Origin: a virus
Reading direction: 5' to 3' (one strand)
DNA: 27,832 nucleotides
IMG/VR virus record: IMGVR_UViG_3300008218_001423
Span: 1-27,832 of that record
Shown here: positions 1-8,700 of the stretch, piece by piece
Position numbering within the stretch: position 1 is the first letter of the stretch
How the letters are laid out: every line of letters starts with the position of its first letter
Notes under the pieces: generated by a model
Told to the model about the DNA's origin: nothing
Seen by the model: only the letters and a program-made list of their open reading frames with translations
Database searches by the model: none
Position numbers and translations under genes: made by a program

Positions 1-2
1 AC

Positions 3-1394
3 CCTTGTCCTCAAAATTATCAGGGCTTACCAAATACTCCAAGTGATGGTAGTTATTTCGGAGAACCTTGGAATACAAGCGGAACTGCAACAGTACTTTC
101 AGACTTTGGAGATGTTACGATTGACTATTCTATTCCTGCCTGGAATACATCTGGAGATACTGTTAATCAATTCATGGGTACTCAGCTTATAGTCTGGGAT
201 ACTTCGTTAACAAATACTATTACGGATGATGATGGTAATCTTATTGTTAATGGAGGAGTTGGTCAGTGGACTAATAAGCATGTTAATCTTCAAGATATGA
301 CTAGACCTACTGGTGAGGGCGGGTACGGAGATGATGATGGCGGATATCCTCGTCCACCAATAAAGATAGACTATCCTACAGAAAGCTTTGTTCCAGATGG
401 TCAGGTTCTTCAATGGAATAGTAGTAACTCTACTTGGGAAAGCAAGACTGCAAGAGAGGCACTAGAAACTTATTATACTAATATAACTTCTGGGGGCTGG
501 GTTGAAGATGCTGTTCTAATCGCAGATGGTCCAAACGATCTTGCTAATAGGCCACTAAAATTAGATGAAGTTGGTTTTATGCGACTTACAAATGATGGTG
601 AAACAACAGGAGCCAAGCCTGCAGAGGGTGCTAAGATAGTATGGAATGATCAAGGACAGTATTGGGGAGCTACTGCATGGGAAGGTGAGGCGGAAGATAC
701 TGTAGAGTATGGTACGGCTAATCTAATGGTATCGTTTAATAAAGATTTACCTGCTTTTGGTGACGCTGATTACTATGTAAACCGTGTTGAAACTATTCTT
801 ATACCTAGAGATATGACTATTACAGGTATACAGTTGTTGTCTGTTACTGGTGCATCATTAGTACGGCCTGAATTGCAGCCTAATCTTACCTTTGGAAGAA
901 GTGATTACTATCACCAAAACTGGAGAGCTGCCGATGGCAGTAAAGGTATAGGAGAAGCTTTTACAGAGGGATGGTTAATATATCATGAGAACGCTAATAC
1001 ATGGGATGAAGATGGAGATCCTACAGGATTAGATAGCTCTATTGAATTAATTAGTAGAGCTAAGCCTGATGATGGTACATCTAATGATTGGGTGGGTACT
1101 GAAGGAGATCAAGGCCCGTTCTGGGGAATGATTACATACTCAGATATTTATCATATAGATGGGTTTGGTAATCAGTTATTGCCCAATAATTCCAAAACTA
1201 ATCTAACTGATCATAATACCGCTGATGGTTATGGCTATAGTCCTATTACTCAGACTACTCTTTCTCAAGGAGATTTATTACATTTTGTATATAAAGAATC
1301 GTGGGCTCATAGTAATCCAGTTTTCCATGACCCAGACCAATCATGGAGACAATCAACAATAGTACTTTATGGAGACGAAGGAATAAGTGCATGA
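3..1394 (+). CDS. Tail fibre-like protein, 5' end missing
   Basis: The frame is open from the first complete codon at base 3 to the TGA at 1392-1394, giving 463 visible residues. The ATG at 174 is an internal methionine: the upstream codons read through with the same Asn/Gly/Ser/Thr-rich composition, so the true start lies left of the window. The protein is rich in Gly, Asp, Asn, Thr and Trp, has no membrane segment, and contains a DGQVLQWNSSNSTWE segment, a phrase style common in phage tail fibres. Two WNTSG copies occur near the visible start. It sits directly before the terminase genes, where T7-like phages often carry the fibre gene. Function as receptor-binding fibre or appendage is inferred from position and composition; no catalytic motif is visible. 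Confidence 0.55.
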   Translation, partial: PCPQNYQGLPNTPSDGSYFGEPWNTSGTATVLSDFGDVTIDYSIPAWNTSGDTVNQFMGTQLIVWDTSLTNTITDDDGNLIVNGGVGQWTNKHVNLQDMTRPTGEGGYGDDDGGYPRPPIKIDYPTESFVPDGQVLQWNSSNSTWESKTAREALETYYTNITSGGWVEDAVLIADGPNDLANRPLKLDEVGFMRLTNDGETTGAKPAEGAKIVWNDQGQYWGATAWEGEAEDTVEYGTANLMVSFNKDLPAFGDADYYVNRVETILIPRDMTITGIQLLSVTGASLVRPELQPNLTFGRSDYYHQNWRAADGSKGIGEAFTEGWLIYHENANTWDEDGDPTGLDSSIELISRAKPDDGTSNDWVGTEGDQGPFWGMITYSDIYHIDGFGNQLLPNNSKTNLTDHNTADGYGYSPITQTTLSQGDLLHFVYKESWAHSNPVFHDPDQSWRQSTIVLYGDEGISA

Positions 1395-1612
1395 ATACAG
1401 ATAAACAAAAACTACTACAGCAACTGTTAGTTGACTGTATGTTATTAGATTTACAAGATCCAGACAAGTGTACGCCTGGATTATATCAAGTAGTACGCGG
1501 TGTACTAAATGATAATAAAGAGTCAGAAGATAGTATACCTCAGGAGACTATGGATTTTCTAGAAAGTCGATTGAGTGCTGCTATACCATTTAAGAAGGAG
1601 ACAGGAACATGA
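1391..1612 (+). CDS. Terminase small subunit, T7 gp18-like
   Basis: A 73-aa protein whose ATG overlaps the fibre gene's stop (ATGA at 1391-1394). AAGGA lies about 8 bases upstream. A longer reading from 1343 has no supporting ribosome site and would run deep into the fibre gene, so 1391 is preferred. Residues 16-42 (CMLLDLQDPDKCTPGLYQVV and the following GVLNDN) follow the T7 gp18 pattern of a hydrophobic helix, a D-rich turn, then S/TPxLY and a second helix. T7 gp18 is 89 aa, so the size fits. In this family the small subunit recognises or regulates phage DNA and works with the large subunit at the portal during packaging. The large terminase follows one gene downstream, as expected for a packaging operon. 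Confidence 0.7.
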   Translation: MNTDKQKLLQQLLVDCMLLDLQDPDKCTPGLYQVVRGVLNDNKESEDSIPQETMDFLESRLSAAIPFKKETGT

Positions 1613-1836
1613 AGAGTGGACCAGATAATACATCACCAAAGAATAATGATGAAAAACTAGGAAGGCGTAGCCCTATCTATACAGGAGAACTGAATGCAGT
1701 ACAAGAAGAAGCAGTCGCAAAAGTTACAAAAAAGAAAACCAGCAAAAAGAAAGCCAGTAAAAAAGCAAACAAAGAAGAAGTATTAGCTGACGAATATGGT
1801 ACTAAGGGCCATGATGCTGAAGTTGGTAATATTTAA
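1609..1836 (+). CDS. Lysine-rich small protein between terminase genes
   Basis: A 75-aa protein starting at an ATGA overlap with the small terminase stop, preceded by GGAGACAGGA. It is hydrophilic throughout with no membrane segment. Residues 38-56 form a dense basic tract (KVTKKKTSKKKASKKANKE), with flanking acidic ends. Such Lys/Ala/Ser tracts resemble histone H1-like tails and suggest nucleic-acid binding, but no fold is recognisable. In T7 the equivalent slot between genes 18 and 19 holds spanin genes; this protein lacks the signal or transmembrane segment a spanin needs. Placement between the terminase subunits suggests a DNA-packaging or genome-condensing accessory role. That is inference from position and charge only. 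Confidence 0.6.
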   Translation: MKSGPDNTSPKNNDEKLGRRSPIYTGELNAVQEEAVAKVTKKKTSKKKASKKANKEEVLADEYGTKGHDAEVGNI

Positions 1837-1844
1837 TAAAGAAG

Positions 1845-3521
1845 ATGGATATACCTCAAGAAATGCTTGATGATTTTCGTAATCATCTATGGGCATGTTT
1901 TAAATACCTAGGATTAGGAGAGCCTACAGGCGCACAGTACGCTATGGCAGATGTTTTACAGAACGGACCAGTCGATATGCAACTACAAGCTGGTCGTGGC
2001 TTTGGTAAGTCTGTTATTACCGCATGCTTAGCCTCTTGGTTTCTTCTTAAAGATCCTAATACTACTATAATGGTTGTATCTGCTACGGGAAACAAAGCAA
2101 CAGAGTTTATCTCTATGACTAGAAAGATCTTGGATCTTGTTCCCTACTGCGAACACCTTAAACCTGGCGATCATACTACAGATAATGCTTTTGCCTTTGA
2201 TGTAGAATGTAGGACTAAGATAGGACAGGATAAGTCTTGTTTTGCTAGAGGTATTAGTTCTCAAATTACTGGTAGCCATGCTGAGTATGTAATTGGAGAT
2301 GATATTGAGATTGAAGGTAACTGTGAGACAGCTAATGCTAGAGAGAAGCTCCTGAATAAGGTATCTGAGTTTGAACAAATACGAAATGTAGGTGGTCGAG
2401 TTATATTCTTAGGTACTCCTCAGATTAAAGATAGTATATATAGCCAGCTTGCTACTGGATACCCAGTTACTAAATTCCCTGCTGTTATGCCAGATAGGAA
2501 TAACCTATCAGAGATAGACTCTGTTAGTGAATGGATATTACAGTTAGGAATAGAGGAAGGACAGCCTACTCAACCTGAAAGATTCCCTATGGATGTGTTA
2601 TTAGAGAGAATGGCTAAAATTGGACCAAAGCTATTTGCTTTACACTATAAACTAGACACAAGTTTAGCAGATTTTGAGAAATATCCACTAAGATTGGCCG
2701 ATTTACTGGTCATAGATGTCCATCCTGACATTTGTCCTGAGAAAATAGTATGGGGAAACTCTAATCCTATGAAAAGGATACCTAGTTTTGGATTAACGGG
2801 TGATATTATCTATGAACCCATGTGGATTTCTGATAAATTCGTCCCTTATACTCAAACTATTATGACAGTAGACCCATCAGGCCGTGGGAGCGACGAGACT
2901 GCCGTGTGCGTGGCTTCGTTATGTAATGGGTTTGTATACATCCATGATCTTATAGGCTACCCAGGGGGCTATGAGGAGCCTATATTGAAGAAGATAGTTA
3001 GACTAGCTATTCAGTACAATGTAAAGCTTATTAGAGTTGAATCTAACTTTGGAGATGCTATGTACTGTCAGCTTTTAATACCTGTGCTAAAGAAAATGTC
3101 TTCTAATATAGGGATTGAAGATTTTAAAGTAACGGGCAGGAAAGAAACTCGTATGCTAGCTGCATTAGAACCTGCAATTACACAGCATAGAATAGTTTTT
3201 GATAAACGTGCTATCTCTCATGAAGAAACACAAAAACAAATTACAAGATTATTCGATAAAAAGGGTGCACTTAATAAAGATGATAGGGTAGATGCTCTAG
3301 CATCAGCTATTTCTTATTGGGAAGACTCCTTATCTATATCTGTAGATAAAATTATATCTAAGAGAGTAGCTAAAGAGGGGGAAGATGTAATTAAGTCTTG
3401 GATTAATGATGATAGACGAATGGGATTGTTCTCAGAACGTCTACAGAATGCTGTAACAGGACAAAAACCTAGACAAAGAAACTGTAAGTGGACCGAACCA
3501 AGATTTTGGAAGAATAAATAG
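1845..3521 (+). CDS. Terminase large subunit, T7 gp19-like (ATPase and nuclease)
   Basis: A 558-aa DNA-packaging motor and headful/concatemer nuclease. The ATPase half has a Walker A at residues 49-56 (AGRGFGKS), a Walker B at about 148-155 (YVIGDDIE) and a coupling motif IFLGTPQ at 187-193. The RNase H-fold nuclease half has TVDPSGRG with D343, RVESNFGD with E399, and KDDRVDAL with D479/D480/D483; these blocks match T7 gp19 in wording and order. The length is close to T7 gp19 (586 aa). The start at 1845 follows the previous stop by 8 bases with a weak AAGAAG site. The stop TAG overlaps the strong AGGAGG of the next gene. All key residues are present, so the enzyme should be functional. Confidence 0.96.
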   Translation: MDIPQEMLDDFRNHLWACFKYLGLGEPTGAQYAMADVLQNGPVDMQLQAGRGFGKSVITACLASWFLLKDPNTTIMVVSATGNKATEFISMTRKILDLVPYCEHLKPGDHTTDNAFAFDVECRTKIGQDKSCFARGISSQITGSHAEYVIGDDIEIEGNCETANAREKLLNKVSEFEQIRNVGGRVIFLGTPQIKDSIYSQLATGYPVTKFPAVMPDRNNLSEIDSVSEWILQLGIEEGQPTQPERFPMDVLLERMAKIGPKLFALHYKLDTSLADFEKYPLRLADLLVIDVHPDICPEKIVWGNSNPMKRIPSFGLTGDIIYEPMWISDKFVPYTQTIMTVDPSGRGSDETAVCVASLCNGFVYIHDLIGYPGGYEEPILKKIVRLAIQYNVKLIRVESNFGDAMYCQLLIPVLKKMSSNIGIEDFKVTGRKETRMLAALEPAITQHRIVFDKRAISHEETQKQITRLFDKKGALNKDDRVDALASAISYWEDSLSISVDKIISKRVAKEGEDVIKSWINDDRRMGLFSERLQNAVTGQKPRQRNCKWTEPRFWKNK

Positions 3522-3532
3522 GAGGATAGTTT

Positions 3533-4249
3533 ATGCCGTGGATGATGCAAGGTGCAATGATGGGCATGCAAGCCCTTATGGGTGCTCAAGCAGCAGGAAA
3601 CCAAGCTGCTCAACAGATGACCCAACAGAACTGGGCTAATCATGTCCAGTCAATGCAGACAGATCAATCTAACAGAGATAAATCCGAAGCTAACGCTGCA
3701 CAGTGGATGCAGAACCAGCTTATCTCTGAAGCTGCTTGGACTGGAATGGCAGAAGAACAAGTTTATCTTAGATATAACTACAATAATGACACAGGACATC
3801 TATCTAGAAAATCAAAACAAAGCTATGATGCTTTACAATCGACACTAAGCCATAGAAATATTAAAGGGGGAACTGCCAAGGCTCTTATGAGACAGCAACA
3901 AGACTTAGATAGAAGAGTCTTTGAGGCAAGAGCAATTACCCATGGTAATCAAATGAGAGATACTGAACGAAAGCGAGACAGGATGCTTTCTAATAGAAAC
4001 TTTGGATATGCTAAACATGATACCTTTATACCTGCAGCTAATTTCACAGACCCAGATTCTGCTTATAAGAGTGCCCTAACTACTGGTCTTATCAAAACAG
4101 GCATAGGAACCTATACAGCATATCAAGAAAATAAAATGTTAGAGGGACAAAAGAAAATAGATCAAACTATGTGGGAATATTATAATGATCTAATGGATCC
4201 TAATAAACAGAATGAGAATAGATGGTGGGAGACTTCTCTCTATGGATAA
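3533..4249 (+). CDS. Internal virion protein, T7 gp14-like
   Basis: A 238-aa protein starting 11 bases after the large terminase stop with a perfect AGGAGG (3520-3525). The first 30 residues are rich in Met, Ala, Gly and Gln and could form a membrane-active helix, as in T7 gp14. Residues 95-125 (QSTLSHRNIKGGTAKALMRQ) parallel the gp14 stretch of an Ala/Ser helix, a short xNxxG turn and a basic helix; the middle is helical and highly charged. In T7, gp14 is ejected first and forms a channel in the outer membrane for the later internal proteins. Its place at the head of a run of huge hydrophilic virion proteins supports that role. The identification rests on position, size and weak similarity. 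Confidence 0.6.
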   Translation: MPWMMQGAMMGMQALMGAQAAGNQAAQQMTQQNWANHVQSMQTDQSNRDKSEANAAQWMQNQLISEAAWTGMAEEQVYLRYNYNNDTGHLSRKSKQSYDALQSTLSHRNIKGGTAKALMRQQQDLDRRVFEARAITHGNQMRDTERKRDRMLSNRNFGYAKHDTFIPAANFTDPDSAYKSALTTGLIKTGIGTYTAYQENKMLEGQKKIDQTMWEYYNDLMDPNKQNENRWWETSLYG

Positions 4250-5264
4250 TAAACTAAAACAAATAGAGGTCTTAAATTCTGTAGTTAAATCTAAAGGTGC
4301 AGATATAGATAAGTTCAATGTTCCTTCCCTAGTAGGAAAAAGAGAAATTGATCGAATGCAAAAGGTCTTACTTGAGACAAAAGGAATGCATCCTCAAGAT
4401 AGATACCTAAGATTTCTAAGAGAAGACATTCTAGTTAATGAACATACTAAAGATATTTACTATGAAGTTTTAGAAAACCTACATCCCATGGGGAAAAAGC
4501 ATGCTTATAAACAGATACGAAAAGACTTTGAAACTAAGATAGCTGGCTATCAGAACGCAGAAGAAAGAGAAGGATATCTTAGAGATGTCTTACCAAAGCT
4601 ACCAGCAGATATGCTGCCAGATATGGAAAGATTCTTTAATGTTAATGCAGATTTAATTAATGCTAAACAGAAACAAGCTAATAGAGTTGTTCAGTATCTA
4701 GAATTTGGTAATCTTCTTAACAGAAAATTTTCTTTTGTTTCATTAGATCCAAACAAGAGTTTAGAATCTCATGTTCAAGATTTACTTAAAGCATATGGCT
4801 TGGGATTTGATAAAGATATAAAGTATGTTGATGGTACAGCTACAATTCCAGGGCCCGAAGGAACAAGACAACCTGCCTACTTAGTACCCTCAAATAAAAA
4901 TATTGAAGATGAGTTTATTATGCAAATGGATCTCGCTCCTATAATTAGAACTCACTTAAAACCAATTCTGGATTCTGCTAGACAGAAAACTGCAGAATCA
5001 GAACATGAGGCTACAGAATCTATGTTCTATAATTTAAACAAACTACCTCAGGATATACAAACTAATGTATTAATTGATTATGCTATGGCTCAGAAAGCAG
5101 ATACCGTATCTATTGTCAATCAGGGTATAGAGTCTATTATAGACCGAGAAATTAAAGAGGGAGCTATTCATACAATAAACGATATTGTTATTAGTATGGG
5201 TATTCATAAAGATCGAATTAAAACTACTATAGCAGAAAGGTTAACAGATGTCCAACGGAGATAA
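4242..5264 (+). CDS. Unknown protein of the internal virion block
   Basis: A 340-aa protein. The ATG at 4242 overlaps the end of the gp14-like gene (stop 4247-4249) and has GGTGGGAG about 10 bases upstream. A start at 4212 would add ten residues but has no ribosome site. The sequence is hydrophilic and mainly helical, with no signal peptide, membrane segment or catalytic motif that I recognise. The centre holds a short beta-like stretch (YVDGTATIPGPEGTRQPAYL). It overlaps both neighbours, so it is translated as part of the ejection-protein operon. A structural or scaffolding role in the internal core is the simplest inference. No homologue is recognised. Confidence 0.8.
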   Translation: MDNKLKQIEVLNSVVKSKGADIDKFNVPSLVGKREIDRMQKVLLETKGMHPQDRYLRFLREDILVNEHTKDIYYEVLENLHPMGKKHAYKQIRKDFETKIAGYQNAEEREGYLRDVLPKLPADMLPDMERFFNVNADLINAKQKQANRVVQYLEFGNLLNRKFSFVSLDPNKSLESHVQDLLKAYGLGFDKDIKYVDGTATIPGPEGTRQPAYLVPSNKNIEDEFIMQMDLAPIIRTHLKPILDSARQKTAESEHEATESMFYNLNKLPQDIQTNVLIDYAMAQKADTVSIVNQGIESIIDREIKEGAIHTINDIVISMGIHKDRIKTTIAERLTDVQRR

Positions 5265-5787
5265 TCCCACTAGAATTCAAGGATCAATGGTAGACTTAAC
5301 AATAAAAGATGATCCTACCAAAGACATTGGTCAGGCAGGTAGAGTTGTATATGCTCAACAAACTTTTGAAGACAATCATGCAAATCTATTTGAAGATATT
5401 GTAATGGGCTTAGAAAATTTAGACTTCCTTGGCTTAAAAAAATTAGATATGAAAAGTAAAAGTATAGATATAGCAAAGCAGAAACATGAGTATGAGAACC
5501 TAAGGGAGTTAGAAATAAATAGTACAGCAACCAAAGTTACTCGGTTAACAAACTTGGGTTCAGACGCAGAAGCTATACTTAATCAGCAGTCCAAAAGATT
5601 AGGATACGGGAACCAATTTAATTGGGAGATATCCGATTTTGAGGAAGATGAAAAAATGTTCTTCACTCCATATCGTATAGATGAACATGGAAATATGTAT
5701 AATACTTTAGAAGATCGAGATCTAATAGAAAAGATGAGAAGACAAAGTTCAATGTATAACCACATTATCTTTGCTAATAGGAGATAA
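5248..5787 (+). CDS. Small unknown protein of the internal virion block
   Basis: A 179-aa protein whose ATG lies 17 bases inside the end of the preceding gene, with AAAGG about 8 bases upstream. It is hydrophilic. Residues 45-95 are strongly helical and may be a coiled coil (repeated LxxLxxK/E spacing around LENLDFLGLKKLDMKSK). The C-terminal third is acidic and aromatic (DFEEDEKMFFTPYRIDEHGN). No catalytic motif is visible. The next gene starts 2 bases after its stop. A part in the internal virion complex is inferred from the operon alone. Confidence 0.78.
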   Translation: MSNGDNPTRIQGSMVDLTIKDDPTKDIGQAGRVVYAQQTFEDNHANLFEDIVMGLENLDFLGLKKLDMKSKSIDIAKQKHEYENLRELEINSTATKVTRLTNLGSDAEAILNQQSKRLGYGNQFNWEISDFEEDEKMFFTPYRIDEHGNMYNTLEDRDLIEKMRRQSSMYNHIIFANRR

Positions 5788-5789
5788 AT

Positions 5790-8700
5790 ATGATAGGACC
5801 TAATCAACAAGCTTCAGACTGGTATTTGTCTATAGACAACGATCCTCTTTTAGAGAGAATACAAACTCCAACTGGCTGGAAGATTGTAGACGGGTTAGAA
5901 GAACACTTAATAGATAAAGATGATCCTGAGATACCTGCTTCTTGGAAACATATTACTAAGCCAGATCGTCCTTATTTAACCAGTCCCAAAATCCAAGATA
6001 AATCAGGTATTTGGAAGAGATATAACCCCTTTGTTTCTAAACATCACACAGTAACTCGTGATGATTCACGACGACCATGGACGGGTGTATTGTTTGAACC
6101 AGATCTTATTGACAAGCTCCCCTTTTCCTCGGCTAAAGATATACTAGAACAGGCAACATCTGAGCCCTCCAACCTAGAAAGATCTTCAGGAGAATACAGA
6201 GAACCTACTGGATATGGTTTCGATCAGCTTAAGGAAGACTGGAGTGGTAGCTATTTAGGTAAAAAAGGAACTAGTCTCTGGGAACATATTAAAAAAATAC
6301 CAAGTGCTTTTGCTAGGATTGGTACATTTGGTACAGAATTAGATTCTAAGTTTCAAGAAAGGTTTGGAGTCTCTCCTGGAATAGGAGATGTATCGGTTGA
6401 ACCTGAACTGGGTGATATAGGAGATGCTATAGAATCTGTGGGCGATTGGGCTGTTTCGGGAGTAGGTTGGGATGGGGTGGAAGAGAAGAAAGAACGACCT
6501 GACTATAGTTATCAACGAGCATGGATGAGGGGAGGCCCCGCAAGTTTGTTTAGTAAGGCAGGGACAGGTGTTAATACATCGGGGTACGAATATTTAATAG
6601 GATATATAAAAGAATCTCATAAGCTAGAACAAGACTTAATAAACCAAAAAGACCTACTTAAGAAGAGTGGAATTGATCCTATGACAGATCAAGATTTTTC
6701 CTATACTAAAGAAAAACTTGATGGCCTTTATAATAAAATACACACCATGTCTGATAATATTAAGAAATGGAGACAGGGTTATAGCCTAAGTATTTACAAT
6801 TATATTAATATAGAAAGCGATAGAATTAGAAACGAACTTGCTCATCTTGGACTTGAGAAAGAACCTAAACCATCTATACACAAAGTAGAAGATCCTGTAG
6901 AAAAGATTGATATAATTAATAAAGACAATCAAGATACAATTGAAAATAATTTGGCTAAAGATGTTATAGAAAATACTGGTAGTATTCCAAAAGGAGCATA
7001 CGATGCTTACTACTTTGAACCCCTAAACCAGCAAAAGTATAAAGAAATTAAAGAACCTATTGATGAGATTAGAAAGTCTCAGAATAGGTTTTTCAATATC
7101 AAAAATGAAATCTCTACCATGGCTAATAAAACTTATTCTGAAGGATTATATAGGCAGACCGATCCTTATATAATTGGATCAACTAAACAACTCGTACAGA
7201 TGCTAGTAAAGGCACCAGATCTTTCTAGCCAAGAACAAGGTATATTACTAAAAGATATTATTTCTAATTTAGATATTATTACTACTAGACTAGATAGTTC
7301 AACTCAACGATCAACAGAGTGGGGAACAGAAAACTCTACTGAAGAGTTATTAAAGTTTGCCTTTAGAGATATAGGATCTAATAGTACTGAAATAATGGCC
7401 AGCTTAATGAATATGATAGATGATATTAATACATCTTTGATAGTTCTACACGAAGAGAGAGCTGATCCTGTACGAAGTCTAGAGAACTTTGCTCTAGATA
7501 TGATGAGAGAAAATGTTAATCATGAGTTAAAAAGTATAGAAGATATGAACGCTTATGTTGGTGGACTTATGGCACAGGGCAGTAAAACTGGGCAATATAC
7601 TCATGGTGAAGTCGTAAGAGGTTTAGAGATTTATAATTCTGTGATGAAAAACGCTAAGCAATTCATGGGTAAGAAAAGTGTTAATGCTGGAATTGAGTCA
7701 GATATGACAGAGTTTCTTCATTTTCAAAGAGTACTGAATGATGATGGAAACATAGGTCCAGTTAAGAATAGTGTTAGTCCTAATAACTACTTGATCCGCG
7801 ATAAGAATCATAGGGCAAATCCAGATGAGGCAAGAGATTTACTAGAAGGCCAACGCTATATTGTTACCCAAGATTTTGCCAAAGACTTTAGACATTATAC
7901 TAGAAACATTCCAGCATTCTCCGAGTTATCTGAAGAAGAGATGATGGGTTTAGCCAATAATGCTGTTGGCAATATATTTATAGATAATGCTCCAAACGGA
8001 ACTGGAGAACTAAATACTAGGAGTTTATTTATTCCGCACTATGGAACAGCACTTATACTTAGTACTGCCAAACGAAGAAAAGATTGGGCTCCTGCGGAAG
8101 GTATGCATCCTGCTTTAGAAGTTATGGGAAAAACTCTTATGGATGTTGTAATAAGTGTAGGCGGTCGTAAGGGTGAAACAATTGAAAATGCTATTACCCA
8201 AAGAGATTTACACAATAGATATTATTCGTCTCTCTATAGTATAAATGAATTAATAAATGCAGCTGGAGATGCAAGTACTGGAGTATCTCATAATGTAGTA
8301 ATGAACATGCTAGGGCTCACAGAACAGAGCTATATAGCCCTTCAAGGATGGCTTGGTACTTTAGAAGCAAATGAATTTAATGCACAAGGTTTAAAAACAG
8401 GATCTTCTATGCTATCTACTTGGGCTACATTTGCCTTAAAAGAACTTTATGATAACAAGACTGGTGAAGTAATATCACCTAATCTAGAAGAAATGGACGA
8501 GAGGGAGTTAGCAATATATGAAACATTATATTCTCCTGAGTTATTAGCTGAAGTGTTTGGCGATACTAGAAATTCTAATATCAATAGAGATAACTTTATA
8601 GCTATTGCAACAGAGCAATATGATTCATCAAATTTTACTGATGAAGCAAAGCAGAGATTAGAAAGTCTTCCCGATCTTCCAAAGACCTTGATTGAAGCTA

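Noticed and set aside
174-176. ATG at 174 as the start of the fibre-like gene
   Set aside because: The same frame stays open to base 3 with matching composition, so the gene continues off the left edge.
1343-1390. Upstream start for the small terminase
   Set aside because: No ribosome site and 48 extra bases of overlap; the ATGA coupling at 1391 with AAGGA is better supported.
4212-4241. Upstream start for the 4242 gene
   Set aside because: No ribosome site before 4212; GGTGGGAG serves 4242.
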